From RGIG3528 sp045598045 (GTDB lineage: Bacteria > Bacillota > Clostridia > Lachnospirales > Lachnospiraceae): a stretch of DNA of 49,179 nucleotides. The notes under the pieces were generated by a model. It did no database searches. It was not told the DNA's origin and saw only the letters and a program-made list of their open reading frames with translations. Location: the NCBI GenBank assembly GCA_045598045.1, contig JAZLLG010000066.1, forward strand, positions 1 through 49,179. The letters are read 5' to 3'. Positions 42,491-49,179 of the stretch are shown here, piece by piece (the stretch's first letter is position 1; each line of letters begins with the position of its first letter). Both the position numbers and the translations under genes were made by a program.

Positions 42491-44464
42491 TTATTTCGTA
42501 AGATGTTTTTTCAAATCAATCAGCTTATCTCTGAGCTCTGCGGCAAGTTCAAAGTTCAATTCCGCTGCCGCAGCGTGCATCTTTCTTGTAAGCTTGTCCT
42601 CAAGCATACGAAGCTCGTTCATGGACATGGACTCGAAATCCTTTTCCAGCTGTCCCTTAGGTGCTTCAATCTTCTTGGAAATGCTTATAAGCTCACGCAC
42701 AGCCTTTTTAATTGTTGTGGGTGTTATGCCGTGAGCTTTGTTGTATTCATCCTGAATTTTACGTCTGCGGTTCGTTTCCGAAATAGCCTTGTCCATGGAA
42801 TCGGTAACTTTGTCCGCATACATGATTACATGTCCTTCGGAGTTACGCGCAGCACGACCTATCGTCTGAATAAGTGATGTTTCCGAACGAAGGAAGCCCT
42901 CTTTGTCCGCATCAAGTATGGCAATGAGTGAAACCTCCGGAATGTCAAGACCTTCTCGCAAAAGGTTTATACCGACAAGGACATCGAATGCATCAAGACG
43001 AAGGTCTCTGATGATTTCGGCTCGTTCAAGCGTATCGATGTCGGAATGAAGGTAACGAACACGTATGCCAATTTCTTTGAGGTATGCTGTCAGGTCCTCC
43101 GCCATCTTCTTTGTAAGTGTTGTAACCAGCACCTTACTTCCGGCTTCTGTTGTTTTATGTATCTCTGCCACAAGGTCATCTACCTGTCCTTTGGTCGGAC
43201 GGATGTCAACCAAAGGATCCAGAAGACCTGTCGGCCTTATAACCTGTTCCACGCGAAGCAGCTCATGCGAAGCTTCGTAATCGGAGGGCGTTGCGGAAAC
43301 AAAGAGCATCTGGCTGATGTGACCTTCGAATTCCTCAAAGCTGAGAGGTCTGTTGTCCATAGCGCTCGGAAGTCTGAATCCATAGTCAATGAGCGTCTGC
43401 TTACGAGATCTGTTTCCGTTGTACATTCCTCCCACCTGAGGAATGGTGATGTGCGACTCATCCGCAATGATAAGAAAATCATCCGGAAAGAAGTCAAGCA
43501 ATGTGTACGGAGGCTCACCCGGCTTCATGCCTTCAAGATGCATCGTATAGTTTTCAATGCCCGAACACATTCCTGTTTCGTGAAGCATTTCCATGTCGTA
43601 GCTTGTACGTTCGAAAATGCGCTGTGCCTCAAGGAGCTTTCCTCTCTCCTTAAACCACTTAACCCGCTCATTCATTTCATCTTCAATGTTGTGCAGCGCA
43701 ATGTTCATCTTGTCCTGCTCAACAACATAGTGCGACGCGGGGAATATTTCCACATGACTGAGCGTGCACTTCGGATGTCCGTTTACCACCTCAAACTCGG
43801 TAATGCGATCGATTTCATCGCCGAAAAACTCAACACGAAGAGCCGTGTCACCGTACGATGCAGGATATATCTCCACCGTATCACCTCTGACGCGGAAAGT
43901 ACCGCGCTTAAAATCAATATCATTTCTCGTGTACTGTATTTCAGCAAGTTTTCTGAGAACAGCATCCCTTTCTTTTTGCATTCCGGGGCGAAGGGATATG
44001 CTCATCTGCTGGTATTCTTCGGGGCTTCCGAGTCCGTATATGCATGAAACAGATGCTACAACGATAACATCCTTTCTCTCCGAGAGGGCGGATGTCGCCG
44101 AATGACGCAACTTATCAATTTCATCGTTTATTGATGAATCCTTTTCGATGTACGTGTCAGAGGAAGGGATGTAAGCTTCCGGCTGATAGTAGTCATAGTA
44201 GGAAGTAAAAAACTCTACGGAATTCTCAGGAAAGAACTCCTTCATTTCGGAATATGTCTGAGCGGCGAGAGTTTTATTGTGACTTAAAATGAGGGTAGGC
44301 TTTTGAAGCTGTTCGATGACGTTTGCCATTGTAAACGTCTTTCCGGAACCTGTTACGCCAAGGAGTGTCTGAAACATATTGCCGTCCTTAAAGCCGTCAA
44401 CAAGACGTTTTATGGCTTCGGGCTGGTCGCCTGTAGGCTTAAAATCCGAATGCAGCTTAAACAA
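42491..44464 (-). CDS. uvrB: Excinuclease ABC subunit B
   Basis: This protein has 657 residues if it starts at TTG 44464 (MFKLHSDFKPTGDQPEAI), favoured because GAGGTGA lies five bases upstream; a GTG three codons earlier is the alternative and overlaps that site. It has Walker A GVTGSGKTF, DEAD-like IIADESHITIPQVGGMYNG, the beta-hairpin region YYDYYQPEAYIP, helicase motifs VGINLLREGLDIPE and QTIGRAARNSEG, and a C-terminal UVR motif for UvrC binding (ELRMLEDKLTRKMHAAAAEL). It verifies damage and positions the incision in excision repair. First gene of the uvrB-uvrA-guaA operon. Confidence 0.98.
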   Translation of the reverse strand: MFKLHSDFKPTGDQPEAIKRLVDGFKDGNMFQTLLGVTGSGKTFTMANVIEQLQKPTLILSHNKTLAAQTYSEMKEFFPENSVEFFTSYYDYYQPEAYIPSSDTYIEKDSSINDEIDKLRHSATSALSERKDVIVVASVSCIYGLGSPEEYQQMSISLRPGMQKERDAVLRKLAEIQYTRNDIDFKRGTFRVRGDTVEIYPASYGDTALRVEFFGDEIDRITEFEVVNGHPKCTLSHVEIFPASHYVVEQDKMNIALHNIEDEMNERVKWFKERGKLLEAQRIFERTSYDMEMLHETGMCSGIENYTMHLEGMKPGEPPYTLLDFFPDDFLIIADESHITIPQVGGMYNGNRSRKQTLIDYGFRLPSAMDNRPLSFEEFEGHISQMLFVSATPSDYEASHELLRVEQVIRPTGLLDPLVDIRPTKGQVDDLVAEIHKTTEAGSKVLVTTLTKKMAEDLTAYLKEIGIRVRYLHSDIDTLERAEIIRDLRLDAFDVLVGINLLREGLDIPEVSLIAILDADKEGFLRSETSLIQTIGRAARNSEGHVIMYADKVTDSMDKAISETNRRRKIQDEYNKAHGITPTTIKKAVRELISISKKIEAPKGQLEKDFESMSMNELRMLEDKLTRKMHAAAAELNFELAAELRDKLIDLKKHLTK

Positions 44465-44503
44465 AACTCTCACCTCACTTTACTTTTGAATTATGTTTCT
44501 TCC

Positions 44504-44509
44504 ATTATA
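44504..44509 (-). promoter_or_regulatory. Probable -10 element of the uvrB operon
   Basis: A perfect TATAAT lies on the minus strand about 40 bp before the uvrB start. No convincing -35 sits at 17 bp; no SOS (LexA GAACN4GTTC) box was seen. Confidence 0.4.
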
Positions 44510-44598
44510 TGCGAAAATAACATGCATGAAGATAACACCATTTTAAAAAAAACACAATACCTGAAAACACTCTCTTTTATTCATGTTTTTTATGGTAT

Positions 44599-46119
44599 TT
44601 ATTCGTCTGATTTCACAAATGAAATCTTCCTTATTCTACCGAAAATAGGGGGCGCTTCAAAGTGTATTCCCACCTTAACCGTACCCGGTAAAAGACTGAT
44701 TTCGGGCAAAGAAACGGTATCAAACCTTACATCCGAAGGATATACCTTTTCAATGTGCCTTTTCTCCCCATCGAACTTTACAACCGTCATATAGAGACTA
44801 ATATCAACACCTGTTGTATTGGTCCCGCGATACTCAACCGAAAGCCTGTACCTGCCGGGTTCGGTGATACGCAGGTCCCTGCCGATATCAAGTACAAAGT
44901 TTTCGTCGGAGAAAACATATATTTCATGTTCTCTCTCCTCTACGTTAACACAACCCTTGATTTTGGACACCCACCATCCTTTTAATCCTTCGGAGAAGTC
45001 TCCGTTTGGTACAAGGTTTGTACCTGCGGGAAGCAGCTGTTCGTTCGGTACTTCGTATAATTTTCGCATATACGAATCGATATCGTATGCAATCTTTTTC
45101 TCCGGATTGAAATCACGATATGCCTCGAATCCGCAAAGAGCTTTGCCTGTCTCATCAAGCATGCCCATATTCTCATCCCAGCTGCCGTATGTTTTTCCGG
45201 GCGTGCATAAAGGTTCCCAATAATACACTCCTGTCATTCTTCCTTCCGAGACCGAAGCAGCTATCTGCATGATAAGTTCAAGTGACTTTTTCTGATTTTC
45301 GGGTCCGGCCTGAAAACCTGCATTTTTCATGAGTCCTTTTGACACATGCTCATTTTCGCAATGTCTCCAAGGGTGTGCGGTTTCAACGCAAATAACCGGA
45401 AGGCCATATCTTTCTATCAGGCCTTTCATTGTATCCCGCAAATCCATAAATGTCCCGTGCCAGAAGGAATAAAACGACAGTCCGATGACGTCGATTTTGT
45501 CCATTCCGGCCTCGAACATTCTGTCAAACCACTCTTTGAAATAGTAAAAGCGACCGCCCTGGTCAAGGTGAATCATTACCGTTATTTCATCGCTGATTTC
45601 ACGGCAGGCCCTTATTCCCGCATTAACAAGACGTGCAAGATTTGCGTAATTAGGCACTGCTCCATCCGGGAAAAGCATTCCGCTTCGTATTTCATTGCCC
45701 ACCTGAACCATATCCGGAAGACAGTCCTCATCCCGTAGGGACGCAAGCACATCAAACGTAAAGTCATGAACGGCTTTTACAAGTTCATCAAGCTCAAGTT
45801 TTTCCCAGTCATGAGGTTTTCTCTGCTGTCCGGGATCTGCCCAATAATCGGAATAATGAAAATCAAGATAAAAATGCATTCCGTTTTCTTTTATGCGCTT
45901 GGCCATCTCCAATGTATGCTCAAGGTCACAGTATCCTTTTGCGGCAGGGACAGACGCCGGATCGTTCCATATACGAAGCCGCACGGAATTGATGTTGTTT
46001 TCTTTCAGTAACGAAAATGCGTCAACCTTCCGTCCGTCGAAAGTATAAAAGCTTTCTCCCCCGTCCTCATGTTCGGGTAAGGACGAAATATCCACACCTT
46101 TAAAAAATGTTTCTGCCAT
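44599..46119 (-). CDS. Intracellular GH53 endo-beta-1,4-galactanase with C-terminal carbohydrate-binding-like domain
   Basis: This 506-residue protein has no signal peptide. The GH53 core (about 1-350) starts FFKGVDISSLPEHE, with VRLRIWNDP, YLDFHYSDYWADPGQQRKP, acid/base Glu143 in VQVGNEIRSGMLFP, nucleophile Glu246 in PVICVETAHPW, and GVYYWEPLCTPG. Residues about 365-506 form a beta-sandwich with LVPNGDFSEGLKGWWVSK, in the manner of a galactose-binding-like module. GH53 enzymes cut beta-1,4-galactan (pectin side chains) and are usually secreted; a cytoplasmic form suggests action on imported galacto-oligosaccharides. AGGAGACAAT precedes the ATG. It follows a terminator, so it is probably monocistronic. 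Confidence 0.9.
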   Translation of the reverse strand: MAETFFKGVDISSLPEHEDGGESFYTFDGRKVDAFSLLKENNINSVRLRIWNDPASVPAAKGYCDLEHTLEMAKRIKENGMHFYLDFHYSDYWADPGQQRKPHDWEKLELDELVKAVHDFTFDVLASLRDEDCLPDMVQVGNEIRSGMLFPDGAVPNYANLARLVNAGIRACREISDEITVMIHLDQGGRFYYFKEWFDRMFEAGMDKIDVIGLSFYSFWHGTFMDLRDTMKGLIERYGLPVICVETAHPWRHCENEHVSKGLMKNAGFQAGPENQKKSLELIMQIAASVSEGRMTGVYYWEPLCTPGKTYGSWDENMGMLDETGKALCGFEAYRDFNPEKKIAYDIDSYMRKLYEVPNEQLLPAGTNLVPNGDFSEGLKGWWVSKIKGCVNVEEREHEIYVFSDENFVLDIGRDLRITEPGRYRLSVEYRGTNTTGVDISLYMTVVKFDGEKRHIEKVYPSDVRFDTVSLPEISLLPGTVKVGIHFEAPPIFGRIRKISFVKSDE

Positions 46120-46140
46120 ATTGTCTCCTTTTTAAACACT

Positions 46141-46166
46141 TAAAGCGGGCCATCCGGTCCGCTTTG
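46141..46166 (-). terminator. Terminator after the NYN/PIN-like gene
   Basis: AAAGCGG-A-CC pairs with GG-C-CCGCTTT (one mismatch) around GGAT on the minus strand, just after the stop codon; the following T-tract is weak. Confidence 0.55.
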
Positions 46167-46174
46167 CAAGTCTG

Positions 46175-46753
46175 TCAGTTTCCTTTTTTGTCAGCAATAA
46201 AGGGCTTAATAGCGTTATACACTTCACCAATCTTCTTGCTGTCCTTGTATTCTTTCATAAGGGCGTTGTTAAGCCCCTGTTTTGTTTTGTATTGCATGAT
46301 GAACTTGATTACTTTGTCCGGATCTATGCCGTCAAAGCCTTTCAATACAGGCGCCACCTTTTCCTTCAGTTCCTCTTCTTTATCCTTTTGAAGGTTACCG
46401 AGAAGGTCCGATACTATGTTCACACTTGCCCCAAGGTTTTCCCAAAAGCCTTTAAGGCAGTTGTACCCGGTGTCATTGGACACAATGCAGTATGTTTCTT
46501 TTTTTCCATTAACTGCAATCATATAGCCCAAAAGACTTGTAAGCTGAAAATCAAGAGCATTCTTACTGCCGGTTTCAACCTTTATGTATTCAACCTTGCA
46601 CTTTGCTTTCATAAGCTTTTCATGAAGTTCAAACGTAAGTGTATTGGCGTTTGAACTGTAGAAAATGAAAACACTGTCTTTCGCGGTAAGGCTTTCAACG
46701 CTTTCAAGTCCTTTTTTATTCAGGTTTTCGTAATCGATAAAATAAAAAGCCAT
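46175..46753 (-). CDS. PIN/NYN-like domain protein
   Basis: This 192-residue protein has an N-terminal FYFIDYENLNKKG, then KNALDFQLTSLLGYMIA and YCIVSNDTGYNCLKGFWE, the three acidic clusters of PIN-fold/NYN ribonuclease-like proteins (Asp near residue 7, Asp in ALDFQL, Asp in SNDTGY). The C-terminal part is a helical region (EEELKEKVAPVLKGF and following). It may be an RNase or an RNA-binding protein; no toxin-antitoxin partner is present. AAGGATT lies before the ATG. It follows degV by 18 bp and is likely co-transcribed with it. Confidence 0.78.
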   Translation of the reverse strand: MAFYFIDYENLNKKGLESVESLTAKDSVFIFYSSNANTLTFELHEKLMKAKCKVEYIKVETGSKNALDFQLTSLLGYMIAVNGKKETYCIVSNDTGYNCLKGFWENLGASVNIVSDLLGNLQKDKEEELKEKVAPVLKGFDGIDPDKVIKFIMQYKTKQGLNNALMKEYKDSKKIGEVYNAIKPFIADKKGN

Positions 46754-46771
46754 ATAATCCTTCTTAAATGA

Positions 46772-47629
46772 TTATTTTGAAATATAGAGAACGCCCAAAG
46801 TTCCGGGGCCGCAATGACTTGTAATAACGCCGCCTGCATCTGTTTCAAGAATGCGGTCGAAATAATTCAGCGACTCAAGATATCTTCTGACATCACGTAC
46901 TATGGCTACATCCGTAGGGGAGTGCGTAATGAATACTCTTCCGGGTCTTGCTTCAAGAAGGTCTTCCTCATGGCTCTGTGCATACTTGACAGTGACCTGA
47001 GACATTTTTCCCCTGTACTTTGCACCGACTTCCATCTTGCCGCCTCTGACAACAATTTCAGGATGAATGCCGAGGACCGCGCCTGCAAGAGCTGCAACAC
47101 CGCTGCAGCGACCACCTCTGTGAAGATATGTAAGCGTATCGACAACAAAGCTTGCACGTACCTTTTCTCTTATTTCGGCAAGCTGTGCAACAATCTCAGT
47201 TGCGCCCATTCCAAGGCGGGCCATGTCACATGCTTCAAGCACCTGAAGGCCTATTCCGGTGGAAAGGCTGGCCGAATCAAAAACGAAAACTCTTTCTTCC
47301 ATATCCATAGTCTGCGCCATAAGTCTGACAACATTGGCGGTTGTGGACATTTCCTCGGAAATGGTAAAAACAACTATTTCAGTATCATCGTCTTTATAAG
47401 GTTCGAAAGCAGCTTCGATTGCTTCTGCTCCGGGAGCGGAAGTTTTAGGTGTAAGCTTATTTTCATCCGACCACTTTAAAATTTCATCGGATGTAACGCC
47501 TCTGCCGTCTTCATATTCATTGCTGCCAAGAATAATGTGAAGCGGGATAATTGTCACGTCATACTCCTGAAGCAGGTCTTTAGACAAGTCACAAGTACTG
47601 TCCGCCATTATTTTAACTTTCTTGTTCAT
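46772..47629 (-). CDS. DegV family fatty-acid-binding protein
   Basis: This protein has 285 residues from ATG 47629, with AAAGGAC upstream; an in-frame ATG at 47656 lies in the operator palindrome and is unlikely. It has the DegV start KIMADSTCDLSKDLLQEYDV, VTIIPLHIILGSNEYEDG, TSAPGAEAIEAAFE, FVFDSASLSTGIGLQVLEA, YLHRGGRCSGVAALAGAVLG and GGVITSHCGPGTLGVLYIS. Such proteins bind fatty acids and hand them to the FakA kinase for phospholipid synthesis. FakA itself is not in the window. Confidence 0.92.
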   Translation of the reverse strand: MNKKVKIMADSTCDLSKDLLQEYDVTIIPLHIILGSNEYEDGRGVTSDEILKWSDENKLTPKTSAPGAEAIEAAFEPYKDDDTEIVVFTISEEMSTTANVVRLMAQTMDMEERVFVFDSASLSTGIGLQVLEACDMARLGMGATEIVAQLAEIREKVRASFVVDTLTYLHRGGRCSGVAALAGAVLGIHPEIVVRGGKMEVGAKYRGKMSQVTVKYAQSHEEDLLEARPGRVFITHSPTDVAIVRDVRRYLESLNYFDRILETDAGGVITSHCGPGTLGVLYISK

Positions 47630-47655
47630 AGAATTAAGTCCTTTCCCCCGATACA

Positions 47656-47669
47656 TAGTGTATACACTA
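47656..47669. promoter_or_regulatory. Perfect palindrome at the degV promoter (operator candidate)
   Basis: TAGTGTATACACTA is a perfect 14-bp palindrome placed at about +5 to +20 of the predicted degV transcript. Size and position suit a dimeric repressor of TetR or GntR type. No such regulator is encoded in the window. Confidence 0.55.
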
Positions 47670-47679
47670 CCGACTTATA

Positions 47680-47707
47680 ATCATACCATATTTAAGCCTT
47701 TTTTCAA
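47680..47707 (-). promoter_or_regulatory. Promoter of degV
   Basis: TTGAAA (47702-47707) and TATGAT (47680-47685) are spaced 16 bp on the minus strand, about 50 bp before the start codon. Confidence 0.65.
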
Positions 47708-47763
47708 CCATCTCATTTTCATAAAGATGTTATTTTTATTTAATCGTCCTACAAGCATCAATA

Positions 47764-47809
47764 TGTTAAAATTGAAGCGGTGCAACGGTCAAACACTATG
47801 CATGCACCG
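47764..47809 (+). promoter_or_regulatory. Extended -10 and leader hairpin before phoH
   Basis: TGTTAAAAT (47764-47772) resembles an extended -10 on the plus strand. Just behind it CGGTGCA (47778-47784) and TGCACCG (47803-47809) form a 7-bp hairpin at the predicted 5' end of the transcript. No good -35 is seen. Confidence 0.35.
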
Positions 47810-47852
47810 GATGGTAACCCCCATCAAATCCAGTGAAAAAGAGGTGGACAAC

Positions 47853-49145
47853 ATGATTAAACTTTATATTCTTGACACCAACATCCTTCTCCATCAGCCA
47901 CGTGCTCTTTTCGGCTTCGACGACAACATTGTGGCAATAACTTCAGTCACACTTCAGGAGCTTGACCAGAAGAAAACTGCCGGCGGTGAGCTCGGTTATA
48001 TGGCACGTGAAGCTATTCGCGAAATATCAGGCTTAACCGGTTCCTATGATGCGGGCATCCCTCTTGAAAACGGTGGTACCTTCAAAATCATCAAGGTAGC
48101 CGAAGAAAATTATCTTAAAGGATACCCTGATACTCCCGATAACAGAATCATAAATACCGTATTTGAGCAGCGAGGCATAAGCTCAATGCCCGTCATCCTT
48201 GTTACAAACGACGTATCAATGATGATTAATGCCAAATTCCTCGGTCTTGATGTTCAGTCCTATCACAATGAGCATATCGATACCGATCAAATGTACACCG
48301 GCCGTAACGATGACATTCAGGAAGGTGACATCGGTCAGCCTAATGAATACGGCGTTTATTACTATCCTTCAGGCGGGACAGCCATTAAGCGTTTCGTAAA
48401 CGGCGAATGGGTTCAGCTGCTTGACGAAGAGTATGCCTGCGACTATTGTACTCCCAGAAATATCGGCCAGCGTTTCGCATTACACGCTCTTCTCCAGTCT
48501 CCCGAGGAAGTTCCTCTTGTAATCCTTAAAGGTCCCGCAGGATGTGCCAAGACTTTCCTTTCTCTTGCAGCAGGACTTCAGGGGTACTTCGGAGACAGAT
48601 ATGACCGTCTCATAATCACTCGTTCAAACACACTTTCGGATGCTGACCTCGGTTTCCTTCCCGGTGACCTCGAAGACAAAATGGGACCTCTTGTAGCTCC
48701 TTTCTTCGACAATCTTAATATTTTGCTGAAGCTCAAGAATGAATCCGAAAACAAGAATAAGAAGTACCTTCACGATGATGCCGAAGAAGTTAAAGTACAG
48801 ATTGAGGATATGGTTGAAACCGGAATCATTGAAATCGGTTCTCTCGCATATATGCGCGGCCGTTCTCTCACCAACTCCTTTGTTATCGTAGATGAAGCAC
48901 AAAACTGCTCCATTGCCCAGATACTTGAAATAGTAACACGTGCAGGCGAAGGTTCAAAAATCGTTCTTCTCGGCGATCCCGACCAGATTGATAACCCGAA
49001 GCTTGACCGCCGCAACAACGGCCTCGTATTCGCTTCAGAACGTATGAAAGGCTCCGAGCTTTGTGCCCAGGTAACTTTCAAAGATACAGAGACCGTACGT
49101 AGTAAGCTTTCAAGCGAAGCAGCAAAGAGACTTACAATTAAGTAA
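47853..49145 (+). CDS. phoH: PIN domain and PhoH-type ATPase
   Basis: This protein has 430 residues from ATG 47853, placed by GAGGTGGACAAC; longer readings upstream have no site. Residues 1-~140 are a PIN domain (LYILDTNILLHQPRALFG, TLQELDQKK, PDNRIINT, LVTNDVSMMINAK). Residues about 200-430 are a PhoH-like ATPase/helicase with Walker A LKGPAGCAKTFLSLAA, TRSNTLSDADLGFLPGDL, Walker B SFVIVDEAQN and LLGDPDQIDNPK. It is a cytosolic RNA-processing type protein, as in YlaK-like and PhoH2-like families. It is transcribed divergently from degV. Confidence 0.92.
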   Translation: MIKLYILDTNILLHQPRALFGFDDNIVAITSVTLQELDQKKTAGGELGYMAREAIREISGLTGSYDAGIPLENGGTFKIIKVAEENYLKGYPDTPDNRIINTVFEQRGISSMPVILVTNDVSMMINAKFLGLDVQSYHNEHIDTDQMYTGRNDDIQEGDIGQPNEYGVYYYPSGGTAIKRFVNGEWVQLLDEEYACDYCTPRNIGQRFALHALLQSPEEVPLVILKGPAGCAKTFLSLAAGLQGYFGDRYDRLIITRSNTLSDADLGFLPGDLEDKMGPLVAPFFDNLNILLKLKNESENKNKKYLHDDAEEVKVQIEDMVETGIIEIGSLAYMRGRSLTNSFVIVDEAQNCSIAQILEIVTRAGEGSKIVLLGDPDQIDNPKLDRRNNGLVFASERMKGSELCAQVTFKDTETVRSKLSSEAAKRLTIK

Positions 49146-49179
49146 ATCATAAAAATGATACCGGGGGACGGGGTTGTGT

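Noticed and set aside
43046..44047. 333-codon open frame on the plus strand opposite uvrB
   Set aside because: Antisense to a fully conserved uvrB with no start signal.

Overview
The window looks like a chromosomal segment from a Gram-positive gut- or rumen-type Clostridia, most likely a Lachnospiraceae member. This rests on AGGAGG-type ribosome binding sites, lipoprotein and Thr-Pro-linker surface proteins, a fused Wzz/BY-kinase, DegV and PhoH-PIN proteins, an LytTR/DUF3021 pair, and moderate AT richness. The assignment is inferred from gene content only. No tRNA, rRNA, insertion sequence or CRISPR array was seen.

Region 1 (1-10.6 kb, minus strand) is the accessory end of an exopolysaccharide locus. 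It holds a secreted papain-type protease cut by the window edge, an orphan lasso-B2-like transglutaminase-fold protein, an NTP_transf_5 nucleotidyltransferase, a membrane-anchored CotH-kinase protein, two GT2 glycosyltransferases, and two related beta-helix proteins (one membrane-anchored, one secreted). The secreted beta-helix gene has its own promoter, two cyclic-di-GMP-I riboswitches in series, and its own terminator. In both riboswitches the 5' strand of the aptamer can pair over 10 bp with the front arm of the following hairpin, which predicts shut-off when c-di-GMP is bound.

Region 2 (11-27 kb) is the core exopolysaccharide locus, in two divergent arms around 18.6-18.9 kb. The left arm makes and handles precursor: an AlgA/ManC-like GDP-mannose enzyme, an AlgD-like GDP-mannose dehydrogenase, GT4, GT2, a Wzz-BY-kinase fusion and a Wzy-like polymerase. 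The right arm has a Wzx flippase, three glycosyltransferases, an O-antigen-ligase-like membrane protein fused to an SH3-NlpC/P60 peptidase, a glycosyltransferase remnant, and a CE15-like esterase. Together they suggest a uronic-acid (mannuronate) containing polymer built by a Wzx/Wzy-type route. No initiating phosphoglycosyl transferase is present in the window.

Region 3 (27-36.8 kb) holds three small surface proteins (two lipoproteins, one C-terminally anchored protein), an ANT(6)-like nucleotidyltransferase fused to an SGNH hydrolase, D-lactate dehydrogenase, an ABC-2 transporter, an LytTR/DUF3021 regulatory pair, a HAD hydrolase and a small membrane protein.

Region 4 (36.8-38.6 kb) stands out. 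A PD-(D/E)XK-like protein gene is flanked on both sides by arrays of a 62-bp hairpin-bearing tandem repeat (3 copies on one side, 6 on the other, all in the same orientation). It looks like an undescribed repeat-associated element.

Region 5 (38.6-49.2 kb) is mostly housekeeping: a GMP synthase lacking its amidotransferase domain, uvrA, uvrB, an intracellular GH53 galactanase, a NYN/PIN-like protein, DegV, and a PIN-PhoH ATPase.
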